From contig JAHWJN010000041.1 of assembly GCA_019348395.1 (NCBI GenBank), positions 1 through 9,255 of the forward strand: a stretch of 9,255 nt of DNA. Direction: 5' to 3'. Positions 5,967 to 9,255 of this stretch are shown in pieces. A program made the position numbers and the translations under genes. The notes under the pieces are model-generated. The model was not told where the DNA came from and made no database searches. It saw only the letters and a program-made list of their open reading frames with translations. Position 1 is the first letter of the stretch. Each line of letters starts with the position of its first letter. The stretch comes from Chloroflexota bacterium (lineage in GTDB: Bacteria > Chloroflexota > Limnocylindria > QHBO01).

Positions 5967-6005
5967 GTTCGAACTCTTGACACCATTCGATACAACTCGT
6001 ATCCT
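5967..6005 (+). promoter_or_regulatory. Near-consensus promoter with overlapping dyad operator
   Basis: TTGACA (5977-5982, a perfect -35) is followed after 17 nt by TATCCT (6000-6005, -10); TATAAC at 6005-6010 is an alternative with poor spacing. Within the spacer, GATAC-N5-GTATC (5989-6003) is a perfect dyad that overlaps the -10, a classic repressor position. A second palindrome, GTTCGAAC (5967-5974), lies just upstream of the -35. The stretch around 5972-6045 is clearly more AT-rich than the rest of the window. Transcription would begin near 6012, giving a leader of about 60 nt before the small protein at 6073. The ArsR-type protein encoded downstream is the natural candidate to bind the dyad; this is inference. 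Confidence 0.65.
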
Positions 6006-6072
6006 ATAACGGTTCCATACTCATAGAACACTAAGACGCATCTCGAAGCGACGAACTGGACGGTACGAATCA

Positions 6073-6285
6073 ATGACCCTGGTCCCCAACCCCGTGCTCT
6101 ATGACGCGGTCGCGCGTGAGCGGATCGCTCGCTTCCGGGCACCGATGACCACCTCGCGTCGCCGCCCGACGCGCCAGGTGCGCGTCCGCATCGGGCGCCT
6201 CCTGATCTCGGCCGGCACCGTGATCAGCGGGGACTGCATCGAACTGCGACCTCGCCGCGCGACGCGGCAGTCGCACGCCGCCTGA
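6073..6285 (+). CDS. Small basic hypothetical protein
   Basis: Predicted 70 residues, strongly basic (many Arg), with no signal peptide and no clear membrane span. After a moderately hydrophobic N terminus (about 1-25), Arg-rich residues 28-40 lead into a short hydrophobic/amphipathic segment, 'IGRLLISAGTVISGD' (about 41-55), then an Arg-rich tail. Codons are strongly G/C-ending, as in the neighbouring genes, which supports a real gene over a chance frame. It follows the strong promoter at 5977-6005 and ends 10 nt before the ArsR-type gene, so the two form an operon. There is no obvious ribosome site before the ATG. I do not recognise a named family; a membrane- or nucleic-acid-associated small protein would fit the composition. 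It might instead act mainly as a translated leader for the regulator. Confidence 0.65.
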   Translation: MTLVPNPVLYDAVARERIARFRAPMTTSRRRPTRQVRVRIGRLLISAGTVISGDCIELRPRRATRQSHAA

Positions 6286-6295
6286 CGAGGCGCCC

Positions 6296-7408
6296 ATGGC
6301 CCCCACCCGCCGTGGCGGACTCACACCGACGGTCAGCGTCGAGGTGTCTCCTGCCTACGAGCTCCTCCTCTCGATCGTCACGGCCACCGACCCGGCCGGC
6401 GATACCTACGAGATCGGTCCGGAGTGGATCGCCCGGATGCGGGCCCGCGCCGGCGATGAGCTGCTCGGGCGCATCGACGCCGCCGGTCAGCATGACGTCG
6501 ACACGTACCTCCACCTCATCGGGCTGGCATACGACACGCCGGCGCCGCGGGACATTGCCGCCTTCCTGGCCCGGTTGCGGGATGCCGATCCGGCTGAGAT
6601 CAAGCTGCATCTCGTCACGTACTACGCGCGGGAGACGCGGCGCTGCACCCCCGCCGACGTCATCCGGCTGGCGGTGTCCGGTGATGCCGACGCGAAGCGC
6701 GCCTTTCTCGGGAGCTGCCATCCGGAGTCGGAATCGTGGACCGAATACCTTCGTGCGATTCTCGACGTCGACGGAGAGCAGCTGCGCAACGAGCTGGTGG
6801 AGGTCCTGACCGAATGGGCCGAGCGCGTCTGGGAGCCCGAGGCGACGATCATCCTCCCGATCCTCGAGCGTGACGCGGAGGCGAAGCGCGAGCTCCTTCG
6901 CGAGCGTTCGATCGACGAGTTCGTCGAAACCGCCACGAACGGCGTCGAGTGGGTCGCACGCCCGGGCGTCGACCGCGTCGTGATGGTCCCCTCGTTCGTG
7001 AACCGCCCGCTCGTCTCGTTCAGCGAGATCGGGGAGGTCCAGCTCATCGTCTTCCCCGTCGCCGACGAGAGCGTGGCCGCCGATTCCGATACGCCGCCAC
7101 AGCGGCTGGTGCGCCTGTCGAAGGCGCTCGGGGATGAGAAGCGGCTGCGCATTCTGCGCGCCCTTGCCGACGGGGAGAAGAGCCTCATGGAGCTGGCCGA
7201 GCTGTTCGGGCTCGCCAAGACGACGATGCACCATCACATGATCGTCCTGCGATCGGCGGGGCTCGTGTCCGTGCCGGTGGGGACCAAGCGCTATCGGCTG
7301 CGCCATGAGGCGGTGCCGGACGTGGGGGCGCTGCTCAGCGGCTATCTCGAGGGGCAGCCGCCGGAGCCACCCCGCAGTCGGAGCCACCGATCGGGGCAGT
7401 CGGGCTGA
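6296..7408 (+). CDS. ArsR-family winged-helix regulator with large N-terminal domain
   Basis: Predicted 370-residue transcription factor. Residues 271-335 form an ArsR-type winged helix: 'LSKALGDEKRLRILRALADG' (dimer/first helices), 'SLMELAELFGLAKTTMHHHMIVLRSAGLV' (helix-turn-helix, recognition helix about 307-319) and the 'GTKRYRLR' wing. Simple metal sensors of this family are about 100-120 residues; here about 265 residues precede the DNA-binding domain, an architecture known from long ArsR-like regulators such as those with a DUF5937 domain. That assignment is tentative. The N-terminal region is mixed alpha/beta with no Cys cluster suggesting a metal site, so the ligand is unknown. The C-terminal tail (about 350-370) is Pro/Arg/Ser-rich and probably disordered. 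ATG at 6296 has GAGG at 6287-6290. It is convergent with yebC and may regulate its own promoter and the divergent ruvCA genes. Confidence 0.88.
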   Translation: MAPTRRGGLTPTVSVEVSPAYELLLSIVTATDPAGDTYEIGPEWIARMRARAGDELLGRIDAAGQHDVDTYLHLIGLAYDTPAPRDIAAFLARLRDADPAEIKLHLVTYYARETRRCTPADVIRLAVSGDADAKRAFLGSCHPESESWTEYLRAILDVDGEQLRNELVEVLTEWAERVWEPEATIILPILERDAEAKRELLRERSIDEFVETATNGVEWVARPGVDRVVMVPSFVNRPLVSFSEIGEVQLIVFPVADESVAADSDTPPQRLVRLSKALGDEKRLRILRALADGEKSLMELAELFGLAKTTMHHHMIVLRSAGLVSVPVGTKRYRLRHEAVPDVGALLSGYLEGQPPEPPRSRSHRSGQSG

Positions 7409-7421
7409 GGCCGGTTCGGCC
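7409..7421. terminator. Weak hairpin between convergent genes
   Basis: GGCCG (7409-7413) and CGGCC (7417-7421) form a 5-bp perfect stem with a 3-nt loop, directly after the regulator's stop codon and 12 nt from the yebC stop. It is the only obvious structure in the 25-nt convergent gap. No T-run accompanies it, so the terminator role is tentative. Confidence 0.3.
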
Positions 7422-7433
7422 CTCCGCGGCGGA

Positions 7434-8192
7434 TCAGACGACCTGGGCCTCGAGGCGCTCCATGAGCTCGCCGGGAATGTCGAAGTTGGCGTAGACGTTC
7501 TGGACGTCGTCGAGGTCCTCGAGGCGCTCGAGGAACTGCAGCACGGCCCTTGCCTGCTTCTCGTCGGCGATCTCGACGGTCGTGGTCGGCTCCATCGAGA
7601 GCTCCGCGGACTGCGCCTCGTACCCCGCCGCCGCCAACGCGGTGCGCACGGCCTCGAGGTCGGACGGCTCTGTCGTGATCTCCAGCACGCCGCCGTCGGG
7701 CGCGCCAACATCGGCCGCCCCCGCGTCGATCGCCGCCAGCGTCACCTCGTCAGGATCACGACCGTTGAGTGGCACCGCGATGACGCCCTTCTGCTCGAAC
7801 TGCCAGGCGACGGGCGACAGTGAGCCGCCAGACTTGTTGAACACGCTGCGCACGTCCGATGCGGTGCGGTTGCGATTGTCGGTCATGGCCGCCACGATCA
7901 CCGCCACATTCGACGGACCCAGCCCCTCGTACGTGATCTCCTCGAACTGCTCGGCGTCGCTGCCCGCGCCGGTCGCGCGCTCGATGGCGCGCTTGATGTT
8001 GTCGGCGGGCATCGAGGCGGCCTTGGCCTTGTCGACCGCCATCCGGAGCCGATAGTTCGCCTCGAGGTCCCCGCCGCCCTGCCGAGCCGCGGTGATGATC
8101 TCGCGGCTCAGCTTGGTGAAGAGCGCACCACGCTTCGCGTCGTTGGCGCCCTTCTGCCGCTTGATCGTGGACCACTTGCTGTGGCCGGACAT
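7434..8192 (-). CDS. yebC: YebC/PmpR family protein (TACO1-like)
   Basis: Predicted 252-residue cytosolic protein of the highly conserved YebC/TACO1 family. Members have been described as DNA-binding regulators (for example PmpR) and as ribosome-associated factors easing translation of difficult sequences such as polyproline. The whole signature is present: 'MSGHSKWSTIKRQKGANDAKRGALFTKLSREI', 'NYRLRMAVDKAKAASMPADNIKRAIERATG', 'YEGLGPSNVAVIVAAMTDNRNRTASDVRSVFNKSGGSL' and a C terminus with 'ANFDIP'. Length is typical for the family. The ATG at 8192 is preceded by AAGGAGGA (8203-8196), a strong ribosome site, though only 3-4 nt away. The frame extends upstream to 8519 but that part is not family sequence. 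An extended -10 promoter lies 62 nt upstream. yebC commonly precedes ruvC; here it has the same orientation but is separated from it by the regulator module. Confidence 0.97.
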   Translation of the reverse strand: MSGHSKWSTIKRQKGANDAKRGALFTKLSREIITAARQGGGDLEANYRLRMAVDKAKAASMPADNIKRAIERATGAGSDAEQFEEITYEGLGPSNVAVIVAAMTDNRNRTASDVRSVFNKSGGSLSPVAWQFEQKGVIAVPLNGRDPDEVTLAAIDAGAADVGAPDGGVLEITTEPSDLEAVRTALAAAGYEAQSAELSMEPTTTVEIADEKQARAVLQFLERLEDLDDVQNVYANFDIPGELMERLEAQVV

Positions 8193-8253
8193 CGGTCCTC
8201 CTTGGCCTCGCCGCGCATGGCGCCGCGGACCCTGCTGTGCTGTGCGAGGACCG

Positions 8254-8262
8254 ATTCTACCA
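8254..8262 (-). promoter_or_regulatory. Extended -10 promoter of yebC
   Basis: Read on the minus strand from 8262 to 8254 the sequence is TGG-TAGAAT, an extended -10 element with a 5/6 match to TATAAT. No good -35 is visible 16-18 nt upstream, which extended -10 promoters tolerate. It lies in the 88-nt gap after the DoxX-like gene and would give a leader of about 55 nt ending in the strong AAGGAGGA ribosome site. This suggests yebC is transcribed at least partly independently of the upstream membrane-protein gene. Confidence 0.5.
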
Positions 8263-8280
8263 AGCGGGGCGGATCCACCC

Positions 8281-9240
8281 TCAGTCGCGCCGCGGACGAA
8301 GGCGCTCGCCGAGCGGCTGAAGCAGCGTTCGATCCACGCTCCAGCGGCCCCCGCCCAGCACCACGAGCACCGACGCGAGGCCGAACAGCCCGACGTGGGC
8401 GATGACAGGGTCGTCGGGCAGGGCGAACATCGCGAGCGTGAGGACGGCAAAGCCCACCACCGCCGACGCACGGGTGAGCACGCCGAAGATGATCGCGAGG
8501 CCCAGGGCCGTCTCGACAAGGAAGGCGCCCGTCACCCACAGCTCCGGCGCCACCGGCCCCACCGACGTCAGGCCATAGCGATCCACTGCGGCAAGCGCCT
8601 GGTCGTAGACGAGCAGCTTGTCGGCGATGCCGGAGGCGGCGAACGCGCCACCGAGGCCCAACCGGACGACGAGCGGCACGAAATCGTCGAAGTGGCCGGT
8701 GCCGAGGTTCTCGGTCGCTGCGCGCGCGCCCGGCCCGCGCGGGAACGCCGCACGCAGCAGGTCGTCGAGGCTCGGCCGACCCGGCCCCAGCACGGCCGCG
8801 GCGGCGAGCCCGCCGGCGAGATCGAACATCATGATGAGCTCCGGATTGGCAGCGAGTGCCACGAGATAGCCGGCGAGCGCAGCGATCGCGGCCGGACGGA
8901 CGGCGAGGCCGAGCAGGATGAGGAACCCGGCCGCGAGCAGGAGGAGCGCGAGCGGCGCGCTCGTCGGGATGGTCGGCATGAACAGCACCCGGTCCAGGCC
9001 GCCGCCGACCAGGACGAGCCCGACCGAGAGTCGAACCATCCAGGGGATGAACTCGGCGTACTGCTGGCCGTGGACGACGAAGCGCTGGCGCGGAGCCTCG
9101 AGCGGACGCCAGCGTGCCCAGGCAAGGACGAGACCCGCGACCACCACCACCCCGACCGCGAGGACGAGCACCGAGACCGGGTCGGCGAGGGTGTCGAACA
9201 GGAAGCCGATCGGATCTGGCGAGCTGCCGGGATCGGTCAC
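8281..9240 (-). CDS. DoxX-like multi-pass membrane protein with duplicated unit
   Basis: Predicted 319 residues from the GTG at 9240, but the frame stays open to the window edge (9255), so the true N terminus may lie outside. One hydrophobic span (about 22-42) precedes two similar multi-helix units. Unit 1 (about 63-163) begins 'EFIPWMVRL' and unit 2 (about 186-305) begins 'DFVPLVVRL'. Each then has a glycine-rich helix ending G-x-x-D (Asp83, Asp207), further helices, and a closing 'LG.GR.S.D..L' motif (151-162 and 295-305). Such units resemble the DoxX/DoxD/TQO small-subunit superfamily of membrane proteins linked to quinone or thiol redox chemistry, but no redox Cys is present. Substrate and partners are unknown. 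It is upstream of yebC on the same strand with an 88-nt gap. Confidence 0.8.
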   Translation of the reverse strand: MTDPGSSPDPIGFLFDTLADPVSVLVLAVGVVVVAGLVLAWARWRPLEAPRQRFVVHGQQYAEFIPWMVRLSVGLVLVGGGLDRVLFMPTIPTSAPLALLLLAAGFLILLGLAVRPAAIAALAGYLVALAANPELIMMFDLAGGLAAAAVLGPGRPSLDDLLRAAFPRGPGARAATENLGTGHFDDFVPLVVRLGLGGAFAASGIADKLLVYDQALAAVDRYGLTSVGPVAPELWVTGAFLVETALGLAIIFGVLTRASAVVGFAVLTLAMFALPDDPVIAHVGLFGLASVLVVLGGGRWSVDRTLLQPLGERLRPRRD

Positions 9241-9255
9241 GTAGTCGACGTGGAG

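Noticed and set aside
5912..6142. N-terminal extension of RuvC
   Set aside because: The RuvC family begins directly with the MITLGIDPGT motif; the upstream frame is open by chance and crosses the divergent promoter region.
6224..7711. 495-codon minus-strand open frame across the regulator and the end of yebC
   Set aside because: It is antisense to the ArsR-type gene and out of frame with yebC, is rich in Arg/Pro/Ser, and shows no recognisable domain. Long antisense frames are expected in GC-rich DNA.

Overview
The window is uniformly GC-rich with compact, mostly abutting genes. The best-fitting hosts are a high-GC Chloroflexota or Actinomycetota lineage. The pointers are a two-module zinc-ribbon protein with a CxxC-x17-CxxC module, a DUF3830 gene, the yebC/ruvC/ruvA neighbourhood, and two genes that look leaderless (TANNNT box 7 nt before ATG). 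No rRNA, tRNA, CRISPR array, insertion sequence or phage gene was seen, and the phylum call is an inference.

Layout. (1) 1-237 holds no convincing gene; 238-573 (+) encodes a small double zinc-ribbon protein. A strong 33-nt hairpin (595-627) separates it from the convergent purine genes. (2) 711-4831 is a divergent urate-catabolism cluster. Leftward run a DUF3830 cyclophilin-like protein and a dihydropyrimidinase/allantoinase-type cyclic amidohydrolase. Rightward run 5-hydroxyisourate hydrolase, OHCU decarboxylase carrying an unexplained ~155-residue C-terminal extension, and uricase. Together they cover urate -> 5-hydroxyisourate -> OHCU -> (S)-allantoin, then probably ring opening to allantoate. 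No allantoicase, transporter or dedicated regulator lies in the window. (3) 4845-5911 (-) is ruvC-ruvA, joined by an ATGA overlap; ruvB is not in the expected downstream position. (4) 5912-6072 is an AT-rich divergent intergenic region with a near-consensus promoter (TTGACA-N17-TATCCT) and an overlapping dyad. It drives a 70-residue basic protein and a 370-residue ArsR-type regulator (+). (5) 7434-8192 (-) is yebC with its own extended -10 promoter, and 8281-9240 (-) is a DoxX-like membrane protein with two copies of the unit, open at the window edge.

The points most worth a second look are: the uricase with Leu where classical enzymes have the catalytic His; the OHCU decarboxylase fusion; the regulator module lodged between yebC and ruvC with its dyad-bearing promoter; the DUF3830-amidohydrolase pair; and the internal duplication in the DoxX-like protein. 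I do not see a wholly new defence or mobile system here.
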